From an uncultured Opitutales bacterium (lineage in GTDB: Bacteria; Verrucomicrobiota; Verrucomicrobiia; Opitutales; Seribacteraceae), in contig CAJQSI010000062.1 in the NCBI GenBank assembly GCA_905612515.1, forward strand, positions 1 through 53,182: a DNA stretch of 53,182 nt, read 5' to 3'. Position numbers and translations under genes: made by a program. A model generated the notes under the pieces. That model searched no databases. It had not been told where the DNA came from and worked only from the letters and a program-made list of their open reading frames with translations. Below are positions 36,254 through 45,648 of this stretch, one piece after another (position 1 is the stretch's first letter; the number at the start of each line of letters is the position of its first letter).

Positions 36254-37108
36254 TCATTCGTTTTCTCGCACAAAGCCGAGTACGTCTTTGAGAAAAGGCT
36301 TTGGCCATATGTGCCACGAGGTGGTTCGACGAACGAGGGAGAAATGGCCATGGGAAGAGTAAATCTTACGCGTTACCTTCCCGCCCACCGCACGGACTTT
36401 CTTGATGAATGTCTCGGCCCGTTCTACGGCGACAAGGGGATCGAAAAGTCCATGCATGACGAGTATCGGCGGTTCGGTCCCGCCGTCCACATGATTCAGG
36501 GGCATGAATTCCTTGTGGTCCCTGCCGACGTCAAAGACGTCGCGATAGAGAAATTCCTTTGATGGATCGAAATAATAAGGGCAGGACATAGCGATAACGC
36601 CTTTGATCCAGGAAAAGTCTCCGCCCACCTGCTTAAGATAAGTTTCGTCGAGTCCCACCAATGCCATGCTGTGGGCACCCGACGAGTGCCCCATGAGGAA
36701 TATCTTCTTCGGGTTGCCACCATATTTGGCGACATTGTCCCGAATCCACTTAACGGCAAGAACGGCGTCCTCGGGAAACGCGGGGAAGCGGACCTCGGGA
36801 TAAAGGCGATAATTGGCAGTCGCGAATACCACACCCGCTTTCGCGAACTGTTTCCCGATGGTTCGGTGGTAGTCTTTTCTACCCCAACGCCAACTGCCTC
36901 CATGAAAAAAAAGAATGACGGGACAATCCTTCGCCCCCTCCACATGCACCACGTCGAGAACCTGCCTCTCGTGCTTGCCATAGGAAAGGTTAAGCGTCTC
37001 CAGAACTTTTGGCTGTTTATCGAAAATTCCTGCCTGAGCGGTAGGGAAACCGGCAAAACAGGCAAACAACCAGCAGAAAACGATTCTCATCAGCTTTTCA
37101 AGTAACAT
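36254..37108 (-). CDS. Secreted alpha/beta hydrolase, esterase type (284 aa)
   Basis: A signal peptide is best read from the second Met at 37090 (MRIVFCWLFACFAGFPTAQA), so the true start may be 37090. The fold is a BD-FAE/HSL-like esterase. The oxyanion motif is ILFFHGGSWRWG, the nucleophile elbow is GHSSGAHS, the likely acid is Asp in HGLFDPLV, and the likely base is His in SSHGHFS. The block YRLYPEVRFPAFPEDAVLAVKWI is typical of the family. The substrate is unknown; carboxylesters of sugars or lipids are likely. It converges on phnE with a 7-base gap. Confidence 0.88.
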   Translation of the reverse strand: MLLEKLMRIVFCWLFACFAGFPTAQAGIFDKQPKVLETLNLSYGKHERQVLDVVHVEGAKDCPVILFFHGGSWRWGRKDYHRTIGKQFAKAGVVFATANYRLYPEVRFPAFPEDAVLAVKWIRDNVAKYGGNPKKIFLMGHSSGAHSMALVGLDETYLKQVGGDFSWIKGVIAMSCPYYFDPSKEFLYRDVFDVGRDHKEFMPLNHVDGGTEPPILVMHGLFDPLVAVERAETFIKKVRAVGGKVTRKIYSSHGHFSLVRRTTSWHIWPKPFLKDVLGFVRENE

Positions 37109-37317
37109 AGTTGAGAGACCCGTGCAATTCGGAAATAAACCGACTCACAAATGAACAGGGCGTTACGAGATACGGCAGCCCAAGTCTCCTTTTGCTCGGG
37201 CATGAAGATTCGGGGAGGGAAGGGAGCGGCTATGATTCTACGAGCGGCGCCAAGGTCGCAGGCAAGAAAACGGGCGGGCATCGTGGACTTAGAAGAACTT
37301 TCTTCAGGAAGAGGAAC

Positions 37318-37395
37318 TGGGGCGATAGACCGGATTCGAACCGGCGACCCCCGGCACCACAAGCCGGTGCTCTAACCAACTGAGCTACTACCGCC
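37318..37395 (-). tRNA. tRNA-His (anticodon GTG)
   Basis: The minus strand folds as a full cloverleaf. The acceptor stem begins with the extra G-1 paired to C73, diagnostic of tRNA-His. The D stem is GCTC/GAGC. The anticodon stem CCGGC/GCCGG closes the loop TTGTGGT with anticodon GTG. The T stem GCCGG/CCGGT closes TTCGAAT. The CCA end is encoded (37320-37318). TTGACT about 50 bases upstream (minus strand) may be part of its promoter. Confidence 0.97.
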
Positions 37396-37470
37396 ACAAA
37401 GTAAGCTGACTAAACTAAAAACTATTCGGATACAGTCAACGCGAAAGGTTGCGATTCACGTCTTGCCTTC

Positions 37471-37499
37471 TTGACCGAACAGGAAGTTTCGGGCATCAT
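37471..37499 (+). promoter_or_regulatory. Candidate sigma70-type promoter of ychF
   Basis: TTGACC at 37471-37476, exactly 17 bases, then CATCAT at 37494-37499. The expected transcription start (about 37506) lies just before the ATG at 37519, so this supports the shorter ychF start and gives a very short leader. The match was found by eye; the -10 fits the consensus at four of six positions. Confidence 0.45.
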
Positions 37500-37518
37500 T
37501 TGTCCCTTTTCGATAATT

Positions 37519-38622
37519 ATGCTACGAGCTGGAATAGTAGGTTTGCCCAACGTCGGCAAGAGTACCCTTTTTAACGCGTTGACCAAGAGTCGCAAAGCGG
37601 AGGCGGCGAATTACCCCTTTTGTACGATCGACCCGAATGTGGGGATGGTCCAAGTGCCTGACGAAAGGCTCGCTCCGTTGGCTGAACTAGTTGGTACCGA
37701 CACCATTATTCCCGCAGCGATTGAAATGGTGGACATCGCGGGCCTAGTGGAAGGCGCCAGCAAGGGAGAAGGCCTGGGAAACAAATTTCTCGCCAACGTT
37801 CGTGAAGTGGATGCCATCGTGCATGTCGTACGATGCTTCGAGGACGAGGACGTGATCCACAACATGGGAGGAGTCGATCCCCTTCGAGATGCCGAGGTCA
37901 TAATGACGGAACTTGTGCTTGCGGATGCGGAATCGGTGGAAAGCCAGCATCACAAAACGATCAAAAAGGCTCGCGGCAAGGACAAGGACGCCGCTTTCAG
38001 CGTGGCCCTCCTAGAACGCCTCGCCCCACATCTGGATGAAGGCAAACCGGCAAATCTCCTGCCCATGGATGATGACGAGGTGGCGAGACTGAAGTCATTT
38101 TGCCTGCTCACTGCCAAGCCCATGCTGTATGCCTGCAACGTAAAGGAGGAAGACGTAGCCGACCCGAGTGGCAACCAAAACGTATCAAAACTTCGCGAAT
38201 GGACCGCCAGTCAACAAGACGCCGGTTCGTGCGTGATTTCGGCAAAAATGGAAGAAGAGCTTACCGAACTGGAAAATAGTGAGGTAGCCGAGTATCTGGA
38301 GTCGATGGGTGTAAGCGATTCGGGTGTTTCGGGGCTAATCCAAGCCACCTACGATTTACTGGGCTTGGCCTCGTTTCTGACCGCAGGGGAAAAGGAAGCC
38401 CGAGCATGGACCTTTCGAAAAGGCATGAAAGCTCCGCAATGCGCCGGGGTCATACATACTGATTTCGAGAAGACCTTCATCAAAGCCGACGTGATCTCTT
38501 ACGACGATCTGATAACCGCAGGTTCCATGCAATCCGCCCGAGAGATCGGCAAATGGCGTTTGGAAGGAAAGGAATATCAGTTTATCGATGGCGACGTCAC
38601 CCTCTTCAAGTGCGGAGCTTAA
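37519..38622 (+). CDS. ychF: YchF/OLA1-type translation-associated NTPase (367 aa)
   Basis: P-loop protein of the Obg group that prefers ATP and associates with ribosomes. Start chosen at ATG 37519 because the family begins [22 protein letters not shown]; the frame extends upstream to a TTG at 37471, but that overlaps the likely promoter. Walker A is GLPNVGKST, switch regions follow in [12 protein letters not shown] and [22 protein letters not shown], and the base-recognition motif is NVKE (in YACNVKEED) instead of NKxD, typical of YchF. The C-terminal TGS-like domain contains [21 protein letters not shown]. Confidence 0.96.
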   Translation: MLRAGIVGLPNVGKSTLFNALTKSRKAEAANYPFCTIDPNVGMVQVPDERLAPLAELVGTDTIIPAAIEMVDIAGLVEGASKGEGLGNKFLANVREVDAIVHVVRCFEDEDVIHNMGGVDPLRDAEVIMTELVLADAESVESQHHKTIKKARGKDKDAAFSVALLERLAPHLDEGKPANLLPMDDDEVARLKSFCLLTAKPMLYACNVKEEDVADPSGNQNVSKLREWTASQQDAGSCVISAKMEEELTELENSEVAEYLESMGVSDSGVSGLIQATYDLLGLASFLTAGEKEARAWTFRKGMKAPQCAGVIHTDFEKTFIKADVISYDDLITAGSMQSAREIGKWRLEGKEYQFIDGDVTLFKCGA

Positions 38623-38676
38623 ATTCCTCGTCTTAGAATTGAGTCTCAGAAACCTTTCGATAGGATATTAACTATT

Positions 38677-39255
38677 ATGCCGGTGAAAATATTTCGCATG
38701 TGGTCGCCAGTCTATTTGGGGACGATTCTCTTGTGGATAGCCTCCTGTTCCGATTCCTCGGAAATAAGTAGTTACTCCATCCCCAAAGAGAAGCAAAGCC
38801 CCCTTACCATGGACAATCTAGAGATGGCTCAACCCATTTGGGATGTCCCCTCGGGATGGAAACCCGGAAAGGAATCATCGATGCGCGTGGGGAGCTTTGC
38901 CGTAGAAGACGAAAATGGTTCCGCCTTGGACATTTCGATCAGCAACTTGTTAGGAGACGGCGGCGGACTCCTATCGAACGTAAACCGTTGGATCGGCCAG
39001 ATTGGAATGAGCGCAACAACCGACGGAGGACTTCCAAATTACGTCAGCGATATTACGGTAGCAGGTAAATCCGCAACTTTGGTAAAAGCGTCGAACAAAG
39101 AGCAAACCCTTGTTGCTGCGATTGTTAAAACAGGAGACCGATCATGGTTCTTCAAAATGATAGGTGAATCAAGACTCGCCGAAAAGGAACAAGCAAATTT
39201 CGATTCACTCCTCAATTCCGTCCGCTTCGAAGGCAACGATGAAGAGGAGGAGTAA
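38677..39255 (+). CDS. Predicted lipoprotein upstream of the cytochrome c maturation genes (192 aa)
   Basis: Signal peptide with lipobox LWIASC (Cys24), then a Ser-rich linker. The mature part (about 45-185) contains a block that begins WDVPSGWKPG and continues with MRVGSFAVEDENGSALDISIS, reminiscent of a small beta domain seen in secreted lipoproteins. A poly-Glu tail ends the protein. It is 6 bases before resB and clearly in the same operon, so a role in periplasmic electron transfer or cytochrome c assembly is possible but not shown. No haem-binding CxxCH is present. Confidence 0.75.
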   Translation: MPVKIFRMWSPVYLGTILLWIASCSDSSEISSYSIPKEKQSPLTMDNLEMAQPIWDVPSGWKPGKESSMRVGSFAVEDENGSALDISISNLLGDGGGLLSNVNRWIGQIGMSATTDGGLPNYVSDITVAGKSATLVKASNKEQTLVAAIVKTGDRSWFFKMIGESRLAEKEQANFDSLLNSVRFEGNDEEEE

Positions 39256-39261
39256 AGCAAA

Positions 39262-40938
39262 GTGACTGCGCAAAAGCAAAGTTGGCGGAAACGCTGGCGG
39301 AAAAACCCGATCATCAGTGTGTTCACCTCCTTGCGGCTAACGGTGACGTTGCTCGCTTTTTCGCTGGCCTTGGTATTTTTCGGTACTCTCGATCAAGTGA
39401 ACATCGGTATAAACAAGGCCCAAAAAGACTATTTCGAGTCTTTTTTCGTGGCGTGGAAATATCCCGAAGAATGGCCCTTGGGAACGAAAATGGTGCTAGT
39501 CACACATCCGGAAAGCGACATTGCCAAGAAACACGAACAGATCGCGATAAACGACAAGCAATTGGAAAACTTTCGATTCCTTGGGTTCATCGACAACACC
39601 TTTCATTCCCAAATAAAATCCGTTTTCGAGGATTCAGAAGGTTTCTTGGAACCCGACCCGAATTTACGCTTTCACACTCTCGAGGAAATCAAGTCAGTTC
39701 TAGCCAAAGAGGAGTACAAGAATGGTCATGGAGCCATCCTTCCGGATTCGGCCATGGATCAACCGAAAGACTCTCAGAATTCCAATAAGGATTCTAAGGC
39801 CAAACCGAACAACGAACCCGATTTGGCAATCATCGAACTCGAAGGTCAAATGCCCTTTGCGCTGAGGGGGTTTCCCGTGCCTCTGCCCGGGGGATACCTA
39901 TTGGGAGGCTTGCTACTCATTAATCTAATGACTTCGGCAGCCTTCCGCTACCAGCTGAACATACGGCACGCAGGTATTTGGATTACCCATAGCGGACTTG
40001 CCTTGATGCTGATTAGCGAGTTGGTAACGGACCTCACGGAGAAAGAGAGCATCATGATTCTCGACGAGGGTGAATCCGCCAACTATTCGAAAGATTTCCA
40101 TGATGATGAGTTTGTTTTGATCGATGAATCCGGAGAAGAAACGGATGAAGTTCTCAGCTTGCCCATTAATCTATTGGATCCGGAGCCCGAAAACGTCGGT
40201 GGACTCTTGGGAAACTTGTTCAAAGGCGATGCCGGAGACTTACCGGAAATAAACTTGAAAGAATCCGACTCGAGGTTTCCTTTCGTTGTCCGCGTCAAAA
40301 AGTTTTATAAGAACGCTGACTTCAACACCCCTAAGGAGGGTGACCAAAGTTTTACCCTGAAAAACGCCAATGGAAGGAAGGTTCAAATCGCCCCCATTGA
40401 GCAACCTGAAACCTTCAGGGCGGACGAGATGAACTTCCGTACGGCAGTTGTAGAATTGAGGTCGACCGAAGATACCAACAACACGATTGGGGAATGGCTA
40501 ACATCATCCTTCTTTGATGCAGCCGGATACCAACCACAACGATTCAAACACGGCGAAAAAAGCTACCGTTTGGAAATTCGGCGCAAGCGATACCATTATG
40601 ACTTCCACATGGAATTACTGGATTTTCGTTTCCTGCGCTATCCAGGAACGGATAGACCCAAGGATTTTTCAAGCGACATAAACATCCGGATTCCGGGAGA
40701 ACCTGTTCGGAAGACTCGCATTTACATGAATCATCCCCTCAGTCTCAAGGGAAACACCTTCTTTCAGGCGGGATTTGATTCTACTACGGAAACTCAAACC
40801 AGACTCCAAGTCGTCAACAATCCGGGTAGCATATTGCCATACATTGGCGTCACTTTGGTGGGACTGGGTTTGTCAGTCCAATTCCTCTTTCACCTTTTAG
40901 GATTTGTAAAGAGAAGAAAGAAAGTAGGCGTTGCATGA
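39262..40938 (+). CDS. resB: ResB/Ccs1-like System II cytochrome c biogenesis protein (558 aa)
   Basis: Membrane protein that, with CcsA, delivers haem to apocytochrome c in the periplasm. The start is GTG with GGAGG about 10 bases upstream, a good ribosome-binding site. The first membrane segment (about 22-44, VFTSLRLTVTLLAFSLALVFFGTLDQV) is characteristic of ResB. Further segments are near 210-225 (GGYLLGGLLLINLMTSA) and 235-255 (IWITHSGLALMLISELVTDL, with a possible haem-ligand His). A large periplasmic beta domain follows, and a C-terminal segment lies near 528-550. The stop overlaps the next start by 4 bases. Confidence 0.88.
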   Translation: MTAQKQSWRKRWRKNPIISVFTSLRLTVTLLAFSLALVFFGTLDQVNIGINKAQKDYFESFFVAWKYPEEWPLGTKMVLVTHPESDIAKKHEQIAINDKQLENFRFLGFIDNTFHSQIKSVFEDSEGFLEPDPNLRFHTLEEIKSVLAKEEYKNGHGAILPDSAMDQPKDSQNSNKDSKAKPNNEPDLAIIELEGQMPFALRGFPVPLPGGYLLGGLLLINLMTSAAFRYQLNIRHAGIWITHSGLALMLISELVTDLTEKESIMILDEGESANYSKDFHDDEFVLIDESGEETDEVLSLPINLLDPEPENVGGLLGNLFKGDAGDLPEINLKESDSRFPFVVRVKKFYKNADFNTPKEGDQSFTLKNANGRKVQIAPIEQPETFRADEMNFRTAVVELRSTEDTNNTIGEWLTSSFFDAAGYQPQRFKHGEKSYRLEIRRKRYHYDFHMELLDFRFLRYPGTDRPKDFSSDINIRIPGEPVRKTRIYMNHPLSLKGNTFFQAGFDSTTETQTRLQVVNNPGSILPYIGVTLVGLGLSVQFLFHLLGFVKRRKKVGVA

Positions 40939-43592
40939 GTACTGATCCGGAAGAAACCGAGAGGGACAGAGCGTCCTTCAGCGCCAAGGTCGCCAAATGG
41001 GCACCCATCGTATTAGTCGTAATCTTCGCACTATACGCCCTCAGCAAACTGCGTCCGCCTCGCCACGAAGGAAATTTTGATTTGGTAACCTTGGGAGGTT
41101 TGCCCGTGCAGGAGAAAGGGCGAGTTAAACCTCTCGACACGGTAGCCCGCAATGCCCTGTTGGTAATGCGAGGCAAACAAACCGTTCCCGATGGTCCCGA
41201 CGTCGGTTACTTCGAAAAACTTTTCTACGGCAAAAAATCACCTCGTTACCTTCCCGCAATTGAATGGTTCGCTGAGCTAACACTCCGCCCACAGGAGGCG
41301 GACGAATACAAGGTGTTTCGGATCGATCACCCAGAAGTGCTGGGACTCTTCGGTTTTGAACCCGGAAAGGAGAAGTATTTTTCCTTCAATGATCTCTTCC
41401 ACGCCGGAGAGATACAGGCTCTTAGAGGAAAGATGGATGACGTCTTGCAGGAGGTTAATGACTTCGTGGCAAAAAATCCCGACGCCACGGAAAAAGAGCG
41501 GGATGAAATGCGCGAACGGCTGGTACCACTTTACGAAGAAACTCAAAAAAAGCATGACGCCTTGTTGGCAATGGTAACCAAAGTCGAGCGGGCCACCCGC
41601 TCCATCAAACTAGGCGAAGACTTAAATAGAAACAACAAACTCGACGATGGAGAAGATCTCAACCAGAACAACGAGCTAGACCCGGGGCCCGACCCGAAGA
41701 AGTACACGCCCTATCAACGCAACTTGGGTCACCTCTACGAATCGGTAACTCTATACGACCAGCTCAAGAATGCTCTTTACCCACAAGCCAGAGCGGAACT
41801 GTTCGGTTCTTCTTACTCCAACGATCTTGCGGTTCTCGCATTGCGCAAGGAATTACTTGAACTCGGCGCACTTGAAAACGAAAGCATGGCAATCGAAGCC
41901 CTACGCGACAAACCAGGCGCCCTCAAACAGATACAAGACTTTCAATCTTCCGAGACATTCCTTCAAGGCCAAGCCCGATTTGCGCCCTTGGGCATTGTTC
42001 CTCCGGCCAGCTTCGAGGGAACGATAAGTATAGAAGACGGCAGCAACAAGCTGCGTGCGTCCACAGGGAAGCTTCCGGAGTTCCTAAGCGCTCAAGATCA
42101 AGTGAAAATCGGGTCCTACTCCACCTTTCGTGGGATCTGGCGCGAAAACCAGTTGCGGGAAAAACTGATCAAGTCGGTAGAGGGCGATGATTCAGCAACC
42201 CTCACAAACGTTCACGAAGGTCGCTACTGGGTCATCGACGTATGCTTCTACCTCGCTTTCGGTCTGATCGCCTACGGGCTCTTCCGACGATTGGAAAAGA
42301 AGAGGTCGCTTGGTCTGGCCGGTTTTACTGCCGTTTGCATATTTGCCGGGTTGTCTTGTATCTGGCAGGTCCTCTTCGGCGTCCCCTCGGCAACGACGGA
42401 GAACGTAACCCTGCACGACATCGATTGGATTTCTCTTCCGGATTCTCTACTTGAGACCAGAGGACAATCCGCCAAAGGCGATCCGGGCAACGTTGGCAAG
42501 ATCAACCCAATAGTTAAATCCTATGCCGACCTCTCGAAAACCTTTCAAGAAGGTGACTACGCCAAGTTCAATGGCATTGTAAAAAAGCTTTCGGACGATT
42601 TCGCAAAGGTCGCGCCTTTGCAGTGGCATGACTTCAAGAACCTTTCCCCCGAACAAAACTTTAATGCCGCCCAGCCTTTCGTCACATGCATGGCGCTATA
42701 CCTCGTTGCTCTCATATTGGTCTTCTTCTCCTGGCTAATTTGGCAGGACCCACTTCAAAGGTCGGCCGTAGGCATTGCCTACGTAGCCCTTTTTATTCAT
42801 ATCGCGGGACTTCTAGTCCGGATCTGGATACAGGGGCGACCTCCAGTAACCAATTTATACTCCTCCGCCATTTTTATAAGTTTGGGAGCAGTGCTATTCG
42901 GCTTGATCTTCGAACGCATATACCGAAACGGAATTGGAACGGCGGCGGCCTCCATCGTGGGTTTCGTCTCTTTGATTATAGCCCACAACCTCGCCATGGA
43001 TGGAGACACCTTGGAAATGCTTCAAGCCGTTCTGGACACCAACCTCTGGCTCGCCACGCACGTCGTATGCATCACCATGGGTTACGTCGCAATGTTCGTG
43101 GCCGGGATACTCGCGATCCTCTATGTTCTGAGAGGTGTGCTAGATCGACGTTTCGATAAGAAGACCGCTAGTTCCATCTCTTCCATGATATATGGGGTCA
43201 CCTGCTTCGCCGTTATTTTCAGTTTCGTCGGCACCATGCTCGGGGGCATCTGGGCCGACCAGTCTTGGGGGCGTTTCTGGGGCTGGGATCCCAAGGAAAA
43301 CGGTGCCTTGCTCATTGTCATCTGGAGTGCCATCGCACTTCATTCAAGATGGGGAGGTCTCGCCAAGGATCGAGGTATCGCCGCCCTAGCCATCGGGGGA
43401 AACATAGTCACCGCTTGGTCATGGTTCGGTACAAATCTTCTTCAAGAAGGCTTACACAGTTACGGTTTCTCGGACGCGGGCTTCCTCTGGTTGATGCGAT
43501 TCATTGGACTACAGCTATTCTTCGTTGCTATTGCCTATCTTCCAAAACGCCTATGGCGTAGTGAACTCCGATCGGACGCAAAGACCGCCTAA
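40935..43592 (+). CDS. ccsA: CcsA/ResC-like cytochrome c assembly protein with long N-terminal extension (885 aa)
   Basis: The C-terminal half (about 580-880) is a CcsA-type haem handling domain: GRPPVTNLYSSAIFISLG, LATHVVCITMGY, and the WWD-type motif WGRFWGWDPKENGALL (about 778-793), followed by LHSRWGG and the last segments. The N-terminal half has a membrane segment (23-38) and about 400 periplasmic residues starting VQEKGRVKPLDTVARNALL. Residues 229-252 hold two 12-residue Asp/Asn repeats, DLNRNNKLDDGE and DLNQNNELDPGP, like a calcium-binding loop. It overlaps resB by 4 bases. System II assembly implies the cell makes c-type cytochromes. Confidence 0.9.
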   Translation: MSTDPEETERDRASFSAKVAKWAPIVLVVIFALYALSKLRPPRHEGNFDLVTLGGLPVQEKGRVKPLDTVARNALLVMRGKQTVPDGPDVGYFEKLFYGKKSPRYLPAIEWFAELTLRPQEADEYKVFRIDHPEVLGLFGFEPGKEKYFSFNDLFHAGEIQALRGKMDDVLQEVNDFVAKNPDATEKERDEMRERLVPLYEETQKKHDALLAMVTKVERATRSIKLGEDLNRNNKLDDGEDLNQNNELDPGPDPKKYTPYQRNLGHLYESVTLYDQLKNALYPQARAELFGSSYSNDLAVLALRKELLELGALENESMAIEALRDKPGALKQIQDFQSSETFLQGQARFAPLGIVPPASFEGTISIEDGSNKLRASTGKLPEFLSAQDQVKIGSYSTFRGIWRENQLREKLIKSVEGDDSATLTNVHEGRYWVIDVCFYLAFGLIAYGLFRRLEKKRSLGLAGFTAVCIFAGLSCIWQVLFGVPSATTENVTLHDIDWISLPDSLLETRGQSAKGDPGNVGKINPIVKSYADLSKTFQEGDYAKFNGIVKKLSDDFAKVAPLQWHDFKNLSPEQNFNAAQPFVTCMALYLVALILVFFSWLIWQDPLQRSAVGIAYVALFIHIAGLLVRIWIQGRPPVTNLYSSAIFISLGAVLFGLIFERIYRNGIGTAAASIVGFVSLIIAHNLAMDGDTLEMLQAVLDTNLWLATHVVCITMGYVAMFVAGILAILYVLRGVLDRRFDKKTASSISSMIYGVTCFAVIFSFVGTMLGGIWADQSWGRFWGWDPKENGALLIVIWSAIALHSRWGGLAKDRGIAALAIGGNIVTAWSWFGTNLLQEGLHSYGFSDAGFLWLMRFIGLQLFFVAIAYLPKRLWRSELRSDAKTA

Positions 43593-43603
43593 CAGAAGTT
43601 CCG

Positions 43604-44053
43604 TCACTTCTTCAACGAACTCGTCAAGGTCTCGAAAACTTCGCGTGCAGAACGACCGAAAGAGCAAGAAAAAGGAATTTCACAATTCTCCAAGGATCGT
43701 TCCAGAGCTGCTGCTTCGGTAAGCCTAACGAGGATCAAGTCTCTATTCATGTAGTTTTTAAGAACAAACTCCTCCACCTCGTCCTTGCGTAATTCCAATC
43801 GGCGGAACCATCCCCTCAAGGAATAGCCCTTTTCGTCGATCCGCAGACGAGACCACTCGAACATTTGATCGAGGAGGCTGAGCGTCGCAAGTACTCCAAA
43901 GAAAACCCGAGCAATCCAATTAAAAGCCTCGACCTCAAAGGTGAGCATCCAGAAGAACGCCGCAAGTAACGCAAAAAACAAGCTCAGAGCTAATTGTCTC
44001 CACCAAATTGGCTTAACGACGATGTCTCGACCTTTGGATTGTGTTCGACTCAT
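43604..44053 (-). CDS. Small two-helix membrane protein, PH-domain-like (149 aa)
   Basis: A basic N-terminus is followed by two adjacent membrane segments (about 19-40 and 44-63, LALSLFFALLAAFFWMLTFEVE and WIARVFFGVLATLSLL). A cytoplasmic C-terminal domain has a short beta pattern (RLRIDEKGYSLRGWFRRLELRKDEVEEFVL) typical of bacterial PH-like domains in membrane proteins of this size. Function unknown. It starts 29 bases after lysS on the same strand and converges on ccsA with an 11-base gap. Confidence 0.7.
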   Translation of the reverse strand: MSRTQSKGRDIVVKPIWWRQLALSLFFALLAAFFWMLTFEVEAFNWIARVFFGVLATLSLLDQMFEWSRLRIDEKGYSLRGWFRRLELRKDEVEEFVLKNYMNRDLILVRLTEAAALERSLENCEIPFSCSFGRSAREVFETLTSSLKK

Positions 44054-44082
44054 CTCGAGCGAAAAGTAGTTACGCCAGACAT

Positions 44083-45564
44083 CTACGAAGGACGGAGCGT
44101 GGGAAAAAGAATGGTATCTCGAATGTTGGCCGCCTTCGTGAGAAAGATCACTAGGCGATCGATGCCTAGCCCCATACCGCCGGCAGGTGGCATCCCGTGC
44201 TCAAGCGCCATGAGAAAATCTTCGTCCATTTCTTGGGTTTCCTCTCCCACTTGGCGTTGGAAAGCTTCTCGTTGAACGAAGGGGTCATTCTGTTCGGAAT
44301 AGGCGGGGGCAATCTCCTGCCCATTGATACAGAGTTCGAACACGTCGATGGTGGAAGGATCGTCTTGAGTGATTTTGGCTAGAGGACATAGCTCACGAGG
44401 AATGTGAGTGACGAAAGTAGGTTGCACGAGGGTGTGCTCAATAACTTTCTCGAAGACGTCGTTGGTCACCTCAAAATCTTCCAATCCGGGATCCACTTCA
44501 ATACCGAGTTCCTTGGTCTTTTCCAGTTTCGCAGCAGTGGGTAGATCAAACCAGTCGTCGCGACCGACGGTCTCGATGATGAGATCCTTGTACTTGGCTT
44601 CACGCCATTCTCCGGACAGATCGATTACGTCGCCTTCCGGACGCTCGATCGTAAGCGTGCCAATCGCTTGTTCGGCCACATGCTGAACAAGGGATCGAGT
44701 GAGTTCCATCATGCCGCGAAAATCGGTGTAGGCCTGGTAAGCCTCCAACATGGTGAACTCGGGGTTGTGCCTTCGGGAAAGTCCCTCGTTACGAAACACT
44801 CTCCCGATTTCAAAGACCCGATCAAAGCCGCCGACGAGAAGGCGCTTCAAGTGCAACTCGAGGGCAATACGCAGATTGAAATCACAGGAAAGAGCATTGA
44901 AGTGAGTTTGAAAAGGCCGAGCGGCGGCCCCACCGGATACGGCTTGCAGCATGGGCGTCTCGACTTCGAGGAATTCGCGCTCCCAAAGGAATTCGCGCAT
45001 GTGCCGAATGATGCTGCTGCGCGCCTTGAAACGTTCTCGAGAATCTTCGTTGACCACGAGATCCAGATAGCGTTGACGGTAGATTTGCTCGTTGTCAGTG
45101 AGGCCATGCCACTTCTCGGGAAGAGGACGAAGAGATTTTGAAACCAAGGTATACTCTTCAGCCCTAACGGTAATTTCACCCGTCTTGGTACGGAACAACT
45201 TTCCGCGTACACCAATGAAGTCGCCCAAATCCAGTTTCTTGAACTCGGCGTAGGACTCGTCCCCTATCTCGTCTCGCCTCACATAGGCTTGGATACGACC
45301 ATCCCTATCCAGTAATTTCAGGAAAGTGGCTTTCCCCATCAAGCGAAAGATCACAATCCGGCCAACGACCGACACCTCCGGCCCCTCCTCCTCTTCTTCA
45401 GGCAAAAGAGCTTTTGCCTGCTCCGAAGTGTGGGATTGATGGCAATTGGCGGAAAAGGGATCGGCACCCGACTCACGCAAAGAGTCCAGCTTGGCCTTCC
45501 GTACGGCAAAGAGATCACTCGTTTCGATATCGGTTGAATCGTTCGGTTCTTGGGTTTCGCTCAT
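44083..45564 (-). CDS. lysS: Lysyl-tRNA synthetase, class II (493 aa)
   Basis: Charges tRNA-Lys. The start is taken at ATG 45564 (MSETQEP); an upstream TTG would add four residues. The N-terminal OB-fold anticodon domain includes VVGRIVIFRLMGKATFLKLLDRDG. Class II motif 1 lies around REFLEVETPMLQ, motif 2 is FEIGRVFRNEG followed by RHNPEFTMLEAY, and motif 3 is PPAGGMGLGIDRLVI. ELCINGQEIAPAYSEQNDP is specific to LysRS. Length is normal. Confidence 0.97.
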   Translation of the reverse strand: MSETQEPNDSTDIETSDLFAVRKAKLDSLRESGADPFSANCHQSHTSEQAKALLPEEEEEGPEVSVVGRIVIFRLMGKATFLKLLDRDGRIQAYVRRDEIGDESYAEFKKLDLGDFIGVRGKLFRTKTGEITVRAEEYTLVSKSLRPLPEKWHGLTDNEQIYRQRYLDLVVNEDSRERFKARSSIIRHMREFLWEREFLEVETPMLQAVSGGAAARPFQTHFNALSCDFNLRIALELHLKRLLVGGFDRVFEIGRVFRNEGLSRRHNPEFTMLEAYQAYTDFRGMMELTRSLVQHVAEQAIGTLTIERPEGDVIDLSGEWREAKYKDLIIETVGRDDWFDLPTAAKLEKTKELGIEVDPGLEDFEVTNDVFEKVIEHTLVQPTFVTHIPRELCPLAKITQDDPSTIDVFELCINGQEIAPAYSEQNDPFVQREAFQRQVGEETQEMDEDFLMALEHGMPPAGGMGLGIDRLVIFLTKAANIRDTILFPTLRPS

Positions 45565-45644
45565 TAGAAAAAACAAATAAGGCTACCTTTAGCGGGGGCT
45601 GAGGCAATGGAAATCCCGATGACTTCGAAAAATCAAATAGCCTT
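45565..45644 (-). terminator. Possible terminator after the TIR-FGE gene, next to lysS
   Basis: On the minus strand AAGGCTA (45644-45638) is matched by TAGCCTT (45585-45579) with a 52-base loop, followed by ATTTGTTTTTTC. The T-run is good but the loop is long, so termination is uncertain. If real it separates the TIR locus from lysS. The run touches the lysS start codon, so lysS would then need a promoter inside this short gap; none is clear. Confidence 0.3.
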
Positions 45645-45648
45645 CAAC

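Noticed and set aside
37090-37362. Minus-strand frame running out of tRNA-His into the esterase start
   Set aside because: It begins inside the tRNA and has no coding character.
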